This document shows positions 8,851 through 17,081 of a stretch of 22,462 nt of DNA, in pieces. The translations under genes and the position numbers were made by a program. The stretch spans positions 1 through 22,462 of the forward strand of contig JALKBU010000856.1 of NCBI GenBank assembly GCA_023091735.1, given 5' to 3'. The notes under the pieces are model-generated. The model worked only from the letters and a program-made list of their open reading frames with translations. It made no database searches and was not told the DNA's origin. The number at the start of each line of letters is the position of its first letter. Position 1 is the first letter of the stretch. The stretch comes from Trichomonas tenax (lineage: Eukaryota > Parabasalia > Trichomonadida > Trichomonadidae).

Positions 8851-11370
8851 TTATTCTTTCTTTTCTTCTTCTATCTTTTCGGGTTTCTGTGGTTTGCAAG
8901 CAAGATGATAAACAGTATTTGATGGAGATATCGAAACAAAACCTCCTCCAACTGGTCTCTTGCATGACTCGCAAACAGTTGTGTATCCAATATCTGAGTG
9001 TCTGAACTCTTGATAACTCAGTTTATAGTCGACAGACTTTTCGATCTGTTTAATGGAAGCAAGTTGCATTTCAATGATGTTATGTCTTAATATTGATTTT
9101 CCTTCCATGCATATTAATATATCGAGATAATCATCGAGATTTGCGTTATCAGGGATCCACGACAACAAAGCTTTCTCAGACAGATACTCAATGTTCTCCA
9201 TAATAAAGTTTCTGCATTGAGAAAACATGTTGTAGCCTTCTTCTATCAATAATTCAATAGTTACTTGAAAAGCTTCTTCTGGGGCTCTCGAGTTTCTGCA
9301 GAAGTTCGAAATCTTGTTGAAATCAACTTTCCATGTTGTGACGAACTCCTTTGCCGCATCACTGTATATATGCGCAATATCAAACAATGTAAACATGAGT
9401 TCAAATCTTCCGTATTGCTTCGCATGCTTGCAGTATTTCGACAGATCAACATTTGGATAATTTTCAGCGACTTTAATGATCTGCTTACAAAGATAAGCGT
9501 CAAGTTCATCAAGTTCTTGAACACGCGGTGTTCTCGATGACCATTGTGCGTAGTATTTAACGAAGAAAGCTGCGTGATCTGCAGTGAATTCTGGAGCACC
9601 AGCAATCGATTGAAGCCAGCAATAAGAGTCTAAAGCAAGTGTCGCGTGTTCTTTCTTCAACATATTGTTGTTAACAATATAGTCAATGAAGTTCACCATG
9701 TATTCGTTCGCATTCTCTTTGATCCATTGTATTGCGAACACAATATCAACTGCTGGATGTAAAAATGCGACAACAGAAGAATATTGGGATCTCTGTTTGA
9801 TCCATTTCAAGTTGCTTTTAATGAAATCATCATCGTCGATGTGCTGAAGTGTATAAGCAGCTTCAAGAGCCCATTTGGAAGAGTTCTTGTCAGCATCATT
9901 TAATGTCTTCCAAATCTGAAGACTCTCTTCGATTCTCTCAGTAAAAGCAAAATATATCGCAAGTGCAGGATGCAAACTTCTTTTCGCGAGTTGCTGATTG
10001 AAGAATATTGTGATTGATTGTGGAATAACAGAGTTTTCTTCAGTCATTAATTGGTTCAAATCACGTGTCTGATGGAACACAGCGTAATACTCGAATAATG
10101 CCGTTTCAACAATAGGAATTTGGTGGGTGAGTTTCGAATCATGTGCTTCTGAAAACATTCTTCGCGTGAAAACTAAAAATTGTCCGAGCTTCTCGAATAC
10201 ATCGATATCATCCAATGTGTACTCAATCAAGCCGTTGAGTTTGTTACGTGGCTTTGGTTTAGCATCGAGAACGAAGAACGGGAAAAGTGAAATAACTTCT
10301 TTGATATCTTCTGTCCAAAGAATCTCAGATAACAATATCATCGACTCTTTGAAGAGCTTCATTTCCCACAGAGTCCTGAAGAAGTCAACCAATGCATTAT
10401 CTAAACGCTTAAGATCCAAACTTTTGGCAATATCAATGGCTGATTTTATGCCACTTTTTGATGCCATTGTCGCCAATTTCATGCCATCAGACATTCCTCC
10501 TGTCATAAAGACACCCATCTCAGAAACGAGATACATTATATCGCCATATGTCGCGAAAGTCACTGCTTTGGCGATTTTGCGTGGCACGAAGTTGTCGTGG
10601 TGCTGATAAGTGATTTTTGCAGAAATCATGTTTGTGAGATAAAAAAGATGACATTTTCCGCCAAAGAAACAGCCCAAATGTGGTGGATCTGGTCCTTCGA
10701 GGATTGATTTGTTGATGAGAATTGGTGGATGCATCTTTTGGCCATCATCGCCGCTAATTGTGATTATTTCTTTCATGCAGAAAACAAAAGAGTTTTTATC
10801 CGCTGCAATGCAAGACCATGGTAAAACACACGCGGCCACATTTACTAAACGCCTTGAAACTTTGTACCAAAGGTAATACATTGAATTCGCATAAAATGCA
10901 ACGCCAGAGTTATTAACAGATATTGTTTTTATCGTTGCAAGTCCATCAACTTCCACTGGGGGCTGTAAAATTCTGTCTTTGAAGCAATAATAATAAAATA
11001 AATTTTTTTTTGCAATGACAAAGGCCGATAAACAGCCCTTGGGTGCACAGGCTGCGAGAGAGACACCATCTGTAAACGTTTCTAATTTCAAATTTTCATC
11101 GATTGTAATAATTGTTCCAAATTCGTCTTTTTTAATGAAAGCGAAAACTTTTGCGAGTGGTTCTACATAAAACATTGTTTGGACAGTTGTGTCATCCTCA
11201 GAAAATACAACTTTATCGCTTAAAAAGAATGGATTTGAAATCGATTCCGAATTTAGTGTTAAAATTCGAATCTTTCCTTCGAAAGTTCCAACAAAAAGGT
11301 TTCCATTGAACTCTGCCATTGAAGAAATGTCTTGAAAAGGCAAAGGAAACTGAACTTGAATTGCTTCCAT
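8851..11370 (-). CDS. VPS39: Vps39/Vps3-family HOPS/CORVET tethering subunit (839 aa)
   Basis: HOPS and CORVET are membrane-tethering complexes that bind Rab GTPases on endosomes and lysosomes. The N-terminus (about 1-290) reads like a CNH/beta-propeller domain, opening with a strand pattern ending in LFVGTFEGKIRILTL, as in Vam6/Vps39 and TGFBRAP1. Residues about 320-780 are helical and resemble the clathrin-heavy-chain-type solenoid. The C-terminus carries a treble-clef-like zinc site, C800-x2-C803 and H822-x2-C825, in the position and style of the Vps39 C-terminal domain. The length (839) suits the family. The ATG at 11370 is preceded by an initiator-like TCATT whose +1 lies 18 nt upstream, which supports this start. 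A charged tail (EKIEEEKKE) ends the protein. I cannot separate Vps39 (HOPS) from its paralogue Vps3/TGFBRAP1 (CORVET) by eye; the symbol is a family-level choice. It converges with the giant gene and diverges from the ARM-repeat gene. Confidence 0.72.
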   Translation of the reverse strand: MEAIQVQFPLPFQDISSMAEFNGNLFVGTFEGKIRILTLNSESISNPFFLSDKVVFSEDDTTVQTMFYVEPLAKVFAFIKKDEFGTIITIDENLKLETFTDGVSLAACAPKGCLSAFVIAKKNLFYYYCFKDRILQPPVEVDGLATIKTISVNNSGVAFYANSMYYLWYKVSRRLVNVAACVLPWSCIAADKNSFVFCMKEIITISGDDGQKMHPPILINKSILEGPDPPHLGCFFGGKCHLFYLTNMISAKITYQHHDNFVPRKIAKAVTFATYGDIMYLVSEMGVFMTGGMSDGMKLATMASKSGIKSAIDIAKSLDLKRLDNALVDFFRTLWEMKLFKESMILLSEILWTEDIKEVISLFPFFVLDAKPKPRNKLNGLIEYTLDDIDVFEKLGQFLVFTRRMFSEAHDSKLTHQIPIVETALFEYYAVFHQTRDLNQLMTEENSVIPQSITIFFNQQLAKRSLHPALAIYFAFTERIEESLQIWKTLNDADKNSSKWALEAAYTLQHIDDDDFIKSNLKWIKQRSQYSSVVAFLHPAVDIVFAIQWIKENANEYMVNFIDYIVNNNMLKKEHATLALDSYCWLQSIAGAPEFTADHAAFFVKYYAQWSSRTPRVQELDELDAYLCKQIIKVAENYPNVDLSKYCKHAKQYGRFELMFTLFDIAHIYSDAAKEFVTTWKVDFNKISNFCRNSRAPEEAFQVTIELLIEEGYNMFSQCRNFIMENIEYLSEKALLSWIPDNANLDDYLDILICMEGKSILRHNIIEMQLASIKQIEKSVDYKLSYQEFRHSDIGYTTVCESCKRPVGGGFVSISPSNTVYHLACKPQKPEKIEEEKKE

Positions 11371-11386
11371 TACCTCTTTATTTTAT

Positions 11387-11391
11387 AATGA
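11387..11391 (-). promoter_or_regulatory. Initiator-like element TCATT of the Vps39-like gene
   Basis: On the minus strand TCATT fits TCA(+1)-Py-(A/T). The +1 A (position 11389) lies 18 nt before the first base of the ATG at 11370. Confidence 0.5.
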
Positions 11392-11568
11392 TTTCACTAT
11401 TGGACCTCAAACATCAACATCATACAAAGCAATGTTATAACAATAAAAATCCAAAATCCTCGCACTATAATTTATTTTGAAATACAATATTCCATATATT
11501 TTGATATTTTTAGATTACACATAATATAGAAATGCTAATTTGCTCATTACTTTGGATAAACAAAATTT

Positions 11569-11915
11569 TGTCACGTAAATATTTTCCACACAAATATGAC
11601 ATTTTACACATCATAAACCTTTAATTTTACATGACAAATATCTAAAGTTCCTTTATTCGCCAATTTATGAAAATCAAAAACTTACATAGAGTATAGATCA
11701 TATTAATCAATTGATCCGAATAAAAAGTTTATTGACAAAAAGCTATTTATTTGTCATAAATTTTAAAATCATTAAATCTTAAATTTAGAAAAGAAATTGT
11801 TTGGCTATTATTTTTCAAGAAAAGTTTATGAAAATAATTTTTGCCTGCTTAAATTTTACATGTCATATTTTCAACTCTGTTGTATGAAAAGTGACATAAT
11901 TTGAAAATTTTGTCA
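11569..11915. promoter_or_regulatory. Divergent spacer with eight TGACA/TGTCA words
   Basis: The 544-bp spacer between two divergent genes contains no ORF. In its right two thirds the pentamer TGACA, on one strand or the other, occurs at 11569, 11597, 11632, 11733, 11752, 11862, 11892 and 11911. The last one overlaps the ATG of the ARM-repeat gene. Several share a wider context such as TTTTGTCA or TTTACATG(A/T)CA. For DNA this AT-rich I estimate by hand fewer than one occurrence by chance. A TCATA at 11864-11868 could serve as initiator, but it would leave a 49-nt leader, long for this lineage. Confidence 0.4.
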
Positions 11916-13384
11916 TGCATCGCAGTATTTCTCACTCGGGAATCATCGGCCTTCCTAGAGACAACTCCGGTGGCGACCTTTCGAACTACACCTCAGAGCT
12001 CCGCCAGGAAAGAAATTCTCGCACATTAACTTTAAGACAAATTTGCAGTCCCTCGGTAAAGAATATTGTTTACGCAACGAGATCGAGATCGCGCGTTTCG
12101 CTGAATGAGGACAACCAGTCACTGATAGAAGCAGCTGTTTCTATCTTTTCTTCTGGTGAAGAATCTCGCATACAGCGTTATTGCGCGTTACTTGCTAATA
12201 CAGAAATATCGCAGTTGTCGGAGCTGCAAACAATAGCTAAGAGTGATGAAGTTGTTTCCTCTATTTCTCAGCTATTTCAACAAGAATTATCCGACCAAAC
12301 ACTTTCGAGTCTAATCACTGTCACAGCGCTTATGTTTACACAAGCAAACAAAAATTTGTCGATTCTCATCGATGACGGATTTTGTTTTATTTTTCCGAAC
12401 TTTTTCGAAAACGAGAATTTGCTTTCTGAAGCGCTAAATCTTGTCAATTGTATGGCTTCATCCACATCATATGCAAGAGATAGCCTCATCTGCAACGAAA
12501 TTCACTTTACATTAACACAAATCGCTTTAAATTCACCAAATCCTGATATTGTTACATCATGCTGCGAAAGCATATACAAGATATTCTCTCATCCAGCAGA
12601 AATTGAATTCGACGCAATATTTAAATCTGTTGAACCAATTGCTCCGCTTTTGGAGCTAAATAATCCAGCAGCAGTATCATATATTCTCTTAGCATATGTA
12701 GAAATGGCCTGTAAATCCACAACAATTGTACTTTCCTACGACAAAATCAAATTATATAATATTGTTCTCGATTTTATCGAAATTCCTGAATTGGTTCCAT
12801 CAACACTTAAATTAATTCGCATATTGAGTCTGGGTCCGCCACCAAATGTTTGGATTATGATAAATAACGGATTAATTCAAGTAATTAATCCGTTTTTGAA
12901 CACTGATTATTGTCCTGAAGTTTTCTGGATATTTTCTAACCTGATTGAAACCCTTGAGCGAGATATAATTCAGATTTTCGATCCAAGATTCATTTTAACT
13001 GTTTTAGAACTTTGCAGCAATGGAACATTCAAAATCAAGAAAGAAGGATCTTATTTCCTAGCTACTTATGCATTGTTCTGTGACAGAAGCATCTTGATCA
13101 ACTTCTTCACCGGCGATGTTCTCGATTTGCTAGTTGAAATGATCGGATGCGGTGTTTCTTTGATTGTTTTGCGAATCATCGATTGCCTCATTCAGTTAGT
13201 CACGAGATTGACCGATAAAGCTGCTCATGAGGAAACAATATCTGAGCTTTTAGAGTCTGATCTCAAAGCTCGTTTGAGTGATGTTATTGAACAGCCATTT
13301 TCTATTGTTACCAATAGAGCTACTTATCTTCTTGATTACCTTACTTACCTCGAAACAGGTGAGAATTTACCACAAATGTTTTAG
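11915..13384 (+). CDS. Armadillo-repeat protein, importin-alpha-like (489 aa)
   Basis: Importin alpha binds nuclear localisation signals through a solenoid of ARM repeats and binds importin beta through a basic N-terminal IBB segment. Here residues 1-60 are Arg-rich and contain SELRQERNSRTLTLRQI, reminiscent of the LRKxKRxxxL core of IBB domains, followed by RSRSR. Residues about 70-480 form a succession of helical repeats. The importin-alpha hallmark WxxxN is visible once, W338-I-F-S-N342, and a later KKEGSYFLATYALF resembles the degenerate KKEAxWxxSN repeat start. Most of the Trp/Asn pairs expected in a canonical importin alpha are missing, so this is a divergent paralogue or another ARM protein. 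The length is close to the usual 500-540. The ATG used is the first in frame; the next in-frame Met is over 100 residues in. No initiator lies within 20 nt of the start. The frame is intact. Confidence 0.6.
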   Translation: MHRSISHSGIIGLPRDNSGGDLSNYTSELRQERNSRTLTLRQICSPSVKNIVYATRSRSRVSLNEDNQSLIEAAVSIFSSGEESRIQRYCALLANTEISQLSELQTIAKSDEVVSSISQLFQQELSDQTLSSLITVTALMFTQANKNLSILIDDGFCFIFPNFFENENLLSEALNLVNCMASSTSYARDSLICNEIHFTLTQIALNSPNPDIVTSCCESIYKIFSHPAEIEFDAIFKSVEPIAPLLELNNPAAVSYILLAYVEMACKSTTIVLSYDKIKLYNIVLDFIEIPELVPSTLKLIRILSLGPPPNVWIMINNGLIQVINPFLNTDYCPEVFWIFSNLIETLERDIIQIFDPRFILTVLELCSNGTFKIKKEGSYFLATYALFCDRSILINFFTGDVLDLLVEMIGCGVSLIVLRIIDCLIQLVTRLTDKAAHEETISELLESDLKARLSDVIEQPFSIVTNRATYLLDYLTYLETGENLPQMF

Positions 13385-13884
13385 AAGCTTTTTTACACAT
13401 TTACTATATGTTTGTTATTATAAACTAGTCTATTATTAACTAGATTTTAATTTGGAATTAATCCAATAATTTATACTCCATAAAATGAACATTTCCCATC
13501 TATCAAAAAATTTCATTATTCTAACTGTGGACACACAGGATTTTCATTTTCAATGAATCATGGAGTATAGGTATAAATATATATATATTTATCATTGCTT
13601 ATGAATGAATTTTCAATTTTTATTCGCTTTATTTTTTATAAAATTGTTCCATATTGACGATCAATGGAATTCTGGTAATGCATTTGTCAGACTAAATTCT
13701 TTTGGTTATGAGAAAATAAAATTAGAAAAGCGTCATTAAAGTAACTACTTCATGTAGAGATATTTCCTTCATTTCCAAAAAAAATTATCAATTCGTCTTT
13801 GAACAATATTGATTTCTAAATTTAGATTTTGCTGAGCTCGAAAAAATTATTATAGATGAAGTTTTAAATTAATTAAAATTTTGG
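13385..13884. other. AT-rich spacer with one 10-bp inverted repeat
   Basis: No coding frame is visible. TATACTCCAT at 13472-13481 is exactly inverted as ATGGAGTATA at 13560-13569, which would close a loop of 78 bases. A short TA run (about 13572-13590) follows. Otherwise I see nothing. Confidence 0.5.
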
Positions 13885-14506
13885 AAGATTTTGAGCACCT
13901 TTGGAAGCAAGCAAACCAGTCAAATAAAATTTTTTTGCAAGCTTTCACTGGTTTGATTCTGGATTTGGAAATATTGATGTTGATTCCTTTGGAAATAAGC
14001 CAATTAATCATTGAAATTGCGCCAGCTTTGCGGCATAATGTATTGGCATCATTTGATTATCTGGATTTTGAGCATTAATATCATTGCCTTTAGAAGCACG
14101 CAATTCAATATATATAGATCTGTTCTGCATAATATATCGGCAACATATGAGTTGTTTGATACATTGGAAAAACAATATCGAAAAATGATCATGGAACCTT
14201 CCAATAATGAATATGGTGTTAATGTCAACGCCTTTGGAAACAAACCACTCAAGTGCTTTAGCACGACAAAATTCGGGAGCATAATGAATTGACAACTTAT
14301 ATGATCCTGATATTGATATCAACACCTTTGGAAACAAACAATTCAAGTATAGGCATGGGCAGCAGCATAATGTATAGGCAACTTATCGGATTTTGAATTT
14401 GTTGTATTGATATCAATGCCTTTGGAAATAAGCCATTCAAATACTTCAATATTGTGACCAGTTTAATTATGCCACTATTTTCACTTTCCATGTTTAAATA
14501 GTTCAA
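13885..14506 (-). pseudogene. Ankyrin-repeat protein pseudogene (about six decayed repeats)
   Basis: Read on the minus strand, pieces in several frames carry the trichomonad-type ankyrin repeat with the core LFVSKGVDIN followed by PIHYAA. Examples are ELFVSKGVDIN, EWFVSKGVDIN, ELRASKGNDIN and IHYAAKLAQFQ. On the plus strand each repeat shows as CCTTTGGA or a close variant. These lie at 13898, 13986, 14087, 14231, 14325 and 14419, so spacings are 88, 101, 144, 94 and 94 bp, scattered around the 99 bp of a 33-residue repeat. The departures are the frameshifting indels. No frame runs through more than about two repeats and no start can be assigned. Ankyrin proteins of this type form one of the largest families in Trichomonas vaginalis, so a dead copy is unsurprising. 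The neighbouring CNBD pseudogene lies on the other strand and is unrelated. Confidence 0.75.
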
Positions 14507-14588
14507 TGAAAAAGGATCTTAAGAATGTGTATTTGTCCTTTTAGATTCACCTATAATAGATGCTTCAATCAACACGAACAATCATATC

Positions 14589-14668
14589 AAAATATGGCAA
14601 ATTTTGGCATACATGATGATTTTTTGATTAAATTTTTCAAATGAATTTCCGTACAAAATATGGCAAAT
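14589..14668. repeat. Direct repeat AAAATATGGCAAAT, 66 bp apart
   Basis: The 14-mer occurs at 14589-14602 and 14655-14668. Similarity continues weakly downstream of both, ending in TGATG. It lies between the two pseudogenes, in non-coding DNA. Confidence 0.45.
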
Positions 14669-14780
14669 CTGAGTATATTTGATGAAAATGAAAGTCCAAA
14701 ATGTAATTAACCTGCATTCTTTCTTAATCCAAAAAAAAAATATTTTTTTATCATGCGTGTGATACAAGTTGTTATAGTAA

Positions 14781-15640
14781 AATATCTGCATTGAGCTCGT
14801 AAATGAAGAGCTGAGAACTGTTCAATACTCGAACATTGTATGAGTTTTTGAATTCACCATGCAAATGTTTTGGAAGAAGTATACTTCATATGAAACTCAA
14901 ATGTTTTCAACAAGAGCAACAGGAGGAGTGAGAAATTTGCTTAAAAATATCCCGAAGAACTTAAGGACGACAATCAAATTAGAATTAACAAAAGGATTCT
15001 TTGAGTCAACAGTTTCATTTAATTCACTTTCTCCTTCACAGCTTTCTAAAGTGGCGAACATCATCAAGCATATTATATTCAGTCGAGGCAGCTATTTATG
15101 CAAACAAGGAGAGAAATGCCATTTTTTGTTATTCCCTGGGTGAGGTTTGATTTCGATCATTGCTGATGATCAAGTCATTGCTACAGAAAGTTGCAACGCG
15201 AGAACTGTTCACTGCAAGAGCCAGATGCTTCTTGGCAGTCAATGTGCAACAAGTATAAGAGCATTGACATATGTTGATGCGTGGGTTTTGTATAAAGATG
15301 ATTTAACAAACTCGATGCTTCATTCAGGTTTTATTCGAAACATAATGATGCAAAACATTGCTGCAGCATTTCCTGTGATGATAGAAGATATATCGCAATT
15401 GCACCAACAATGTTGAAGAAATTGCGGAAAGAGAACACAGAAGATTTGTTCCAAAAAGCGCACACAACCAGACTTTCTGAATCAATTCCAATGCTTAAAA
15501 GGATATCATCTGCACCTGATTTGCACTCCGATGAAATACTTGATAACATGGAAGTGAAATCCGACTCTACAGAGTCTTCTTCTTCCAATTATAATTCAGA
15601 TATAATAAATATACTATCCTCTTTGAAAGATTTGAAATAA
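14781..15640 (+). pseudogene. C-linker and cyclic-nucleotide-binding domain of a CNG/HCN/EAG-type channel, broken
   Basis: Three stretches form one protein. Frame A is interrupted by in-frame TGA codons at 14841-14843 and 15141-15143; the reading then moves to another frame between about 15380 and 15415 and ends at 15640. Before the first stop, IELVNEELRTVQYSNIV resembles the start of a channel C-linker. 14859-15140 continues the C-linker (LLKNIPKNLRTTIKLELTKG) and enters the beta-roll (SRGSYLCKQGEKCHFLLFPG). After the second stop come ISIIADDQVIAT and CATSIRALTYVDAWVLYKDDL, matching the phosphate-binding cassette and last strands of a CNBD. By eye alignment the Arg that contacts the cyclic-nucleotide phosphate in HCN channels is not conserved. 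The third piece is a Ser-rich cytoplasmic tail. The six transmembrane segments that should precede it are absent: two stops lie at 14775-14780 and the ankyrin pseudogene lies upstream. It is therefore also 5'-truncated. Confidence 0.68.
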
Positions 15641-15903
15641 TATCCAAAATGTACATCTATTATCGCTTAATCAAAACAATTATCAAAATATTCAATATAT
15701 ATATTTTAAATAAACAAACATTTATACATGATTTAAAGGTTATGTCGTTGGTGACATTAAGAATTTGACTATTTGATAGAAAACAAACAAAATAATTGTT
15801 TGAATATTTATCTTAAAACAAAAACATAAAGCATTATATTGTATACATTTCCGATAGTCCGAGTAATTTATATATACGCATGGTTAAATAATGAAAAATA
15901 AAA

Positions 15904-16494
15904 TCAGCAACAACCTTTTTTGTCACCATTTTGCTTTGCCGATCCTTCAAGAGAAACGTTACGCATTTGTTCTGTTGTATCTTTCTTCGCAAGCCAACAT
16001 GTTGCAATATGTTGCATCATAATTTCAGTATTTTGCCCAGTTTTTGCAGAAGTGAAGAAAATCGGAAAATTGTGTGTTTTCGCCCATTTTCTCGCTTCAT
16101 CTTCTGAAACTAACAATGGTTGACTATCTGATTTGTTGCCTGCAATAACAATGATAATGTTTTCGCTGGCATGTTCACGAATCTGTTGCAGCCACATCTC
16201 CAAATTATTGAAAGAATTTGGATCAATTAATGAAAAAACGACAACAGCTGCAATAGCGCCTCTAAAGTATATAGGAATGATGTTTCTATACATTTCTTGC
16301 CCGGCTGTATCCCAAAACTGGAATGTTATCACTTGGTTGTCAATTTCAACGTCAATCGACTTAACGCCTGCTCCAATTGTAGGAACTGTTTGATCAAGAA
16401 ATGCGCTGTTCTTTATTCTATGGATTAAACTAGTTTTGCCGACTCCAGAATCACCAACAGCGATGATTCGAGGCGAAAGTTCTTCATCATTCAT
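15904..16494 (-). CDS. Rab-family small GTPase (196 aa)
   Basis: All nucleotide-binding motifs are present: G1 GDSGVGKT (13-20), a switch-I Thr in VPTIGAG (Thr about 39), G3 WDTAGQE, G4 GNKSD and G5 SAK. YFRGAIAAVVVFSL after switch II is typical of Rab proteins. The chain ends KKGCC, a double-Cys prenylation site of the Rab type, so it should be membrane-anchored and act in vesicle traffic. Length is normal for Rabs. Switch I (TIGAG) departs from the usual TIGVDF, so I cannot place it in a Rab subfamily and give no symbol. The start is the first ATG, and the next in-frame Met is well inside the fold. No TCA-Py-W initiator lies within 20 nt. The gene converges with the CNBD pseudogene across 263 bp of AT-rich spacer, which contains a CAAACAA/TTGTTTG hairpin near 15785 and no gene. 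Confidence 0.9.
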   Translation of the reverse strand: MNDEELSPRIIAVGDSGVGKTSLIHRIKNSAFLDQTVPTIGAGVKSIDVEIDNQVITFQFWDTAGQEMYRNIIPIYFRGAIAAVVVFSLIDPNSFNNLEMWLQQIREHASENIIIVIAGNKSDSQPLLVSEDEARKWAKTHNFPIFFTSAKTGQNTEIMMQHIATCWLAKKDTTEQMRNVSLEGSAKQNGDKKGCC

Positions 16495-16674
16495 TTTTTA
16501 TTTACAAAAACCTTCTGAAAAATTTTTAATCAATCATTGATTTTCTTTAATATTCTGTTTATTTATATCATCTGCATCACTAAAATCATGATTTTATGAG
16601 AAAATTTTTCATTTTATGTTTAAAAAAACTGAGCTTTTATAGTGAAGAACACATTTTTGATATAAAAATTGTAA

Positions 16675-16746
16675 GCTTCTGTAGCCTAGTGGTTATAGCG
16701 TTCGCCTAGTAAGCGGAAGGTCAAGGTCCGAATCCCACCAGAAGCA
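16675..16746 (+). tRNA. tRNA-Thr(AGT)-like gene with a damaged T-stem 5' half
   Basis: The acceptor GCTTCTG pairs perfectly with CAGAAGC (16739-16745), with discriminator A. The anticodon stem TTCGC/GCGGA encloses loop CTAGTAA, anticodon AGT (Thr). The internal promoter boxes are good: A box TAGCCTAGTGG and B box GGTCCGAATCC. A TTTTT run at about 16751 can terminate Pol III. The gene is 72 nt, one shorter than its partner at 16933-17005. The T-stem reads CAAGG against CCCAC, with only the two inner pairs formed, whereas the partner has GTGGG on the 5' side. The D-stem also has a C.A mismatch. It may be transcribed but fold poorly. Confidence 0.8.
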
Positions 16747-16932
16747 TCTATTTTTCCCGATTACATCATTATCTATCTTTTTCACTTAATAAATATGTTA
16801 ATTAAGGCCTTGTATAGATATATTTAAGAGCTTTTTGTCAATCGACAAAAATGATATTTGATCATTTTTGAAAGAGCAAAACATTTTGTTTAGCATTATC
16901 TATGAGTCTGAAGAGAATGACAGCAAAATAAA

Positions 16933-17005
16933 TGCTTCTGGTATCATTCGGACCCACGACCTTCCGCTTACTAGGCGAACGCTATAACCACTAGTCTACA
17001 GAAGC
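16933..17005 (-). tRNA. tRNA-Thr(AGT)-like gene with a damaged T-stem 3' half
   Basis: Reverse-oriented near-copy of the tRNA at 16675-16746, 73 nt, with the same acceptor and anticodon arm (loop CTAGTAA, anticodon AGT). Its T-stem 5' half is GTGGG but the 3' half reads GATAC instead of CCCAC, so the two pairs nearest the loop are lost. The B box is damaged (GGTCCGAATGA) and the A box has a C-to-A change (TAGACTAGTGG). A TTTT follows the 3' end on the minus strand. It is more likely a pseudo-tRNA than its partner because both internal promoter boxes are altered. Confidence 0.7.
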
Positions 17006-17081
17006 TTGTATTTAAAGCCTAATATCTGTCATTTTCATGAATATAATCTTTATTTTTATTGAACAATCAAAAAAAGGATTT

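Noticed and set aside
10127..10606. Plus-strand frame of 159 codons inside the Vps39-like gene
   Set aside because: It is antisense to the helical solenoid region; the opposite frame is intact over 839 codons.
15141..15143. TGA in the CNBD gene as selenocysteine or reassigned codon
   Set aside because: A second TGA at 14841, a later frameshift and the missing upstream domains point to decay; intact genes in the window use TGA or TAA/TAG as stops.
16747..16932. MITE or intron between the two tRNA copies
   Set aside because: The 186 bp show no terminal repeats beyond the tRNAs themselves and no splice signals.
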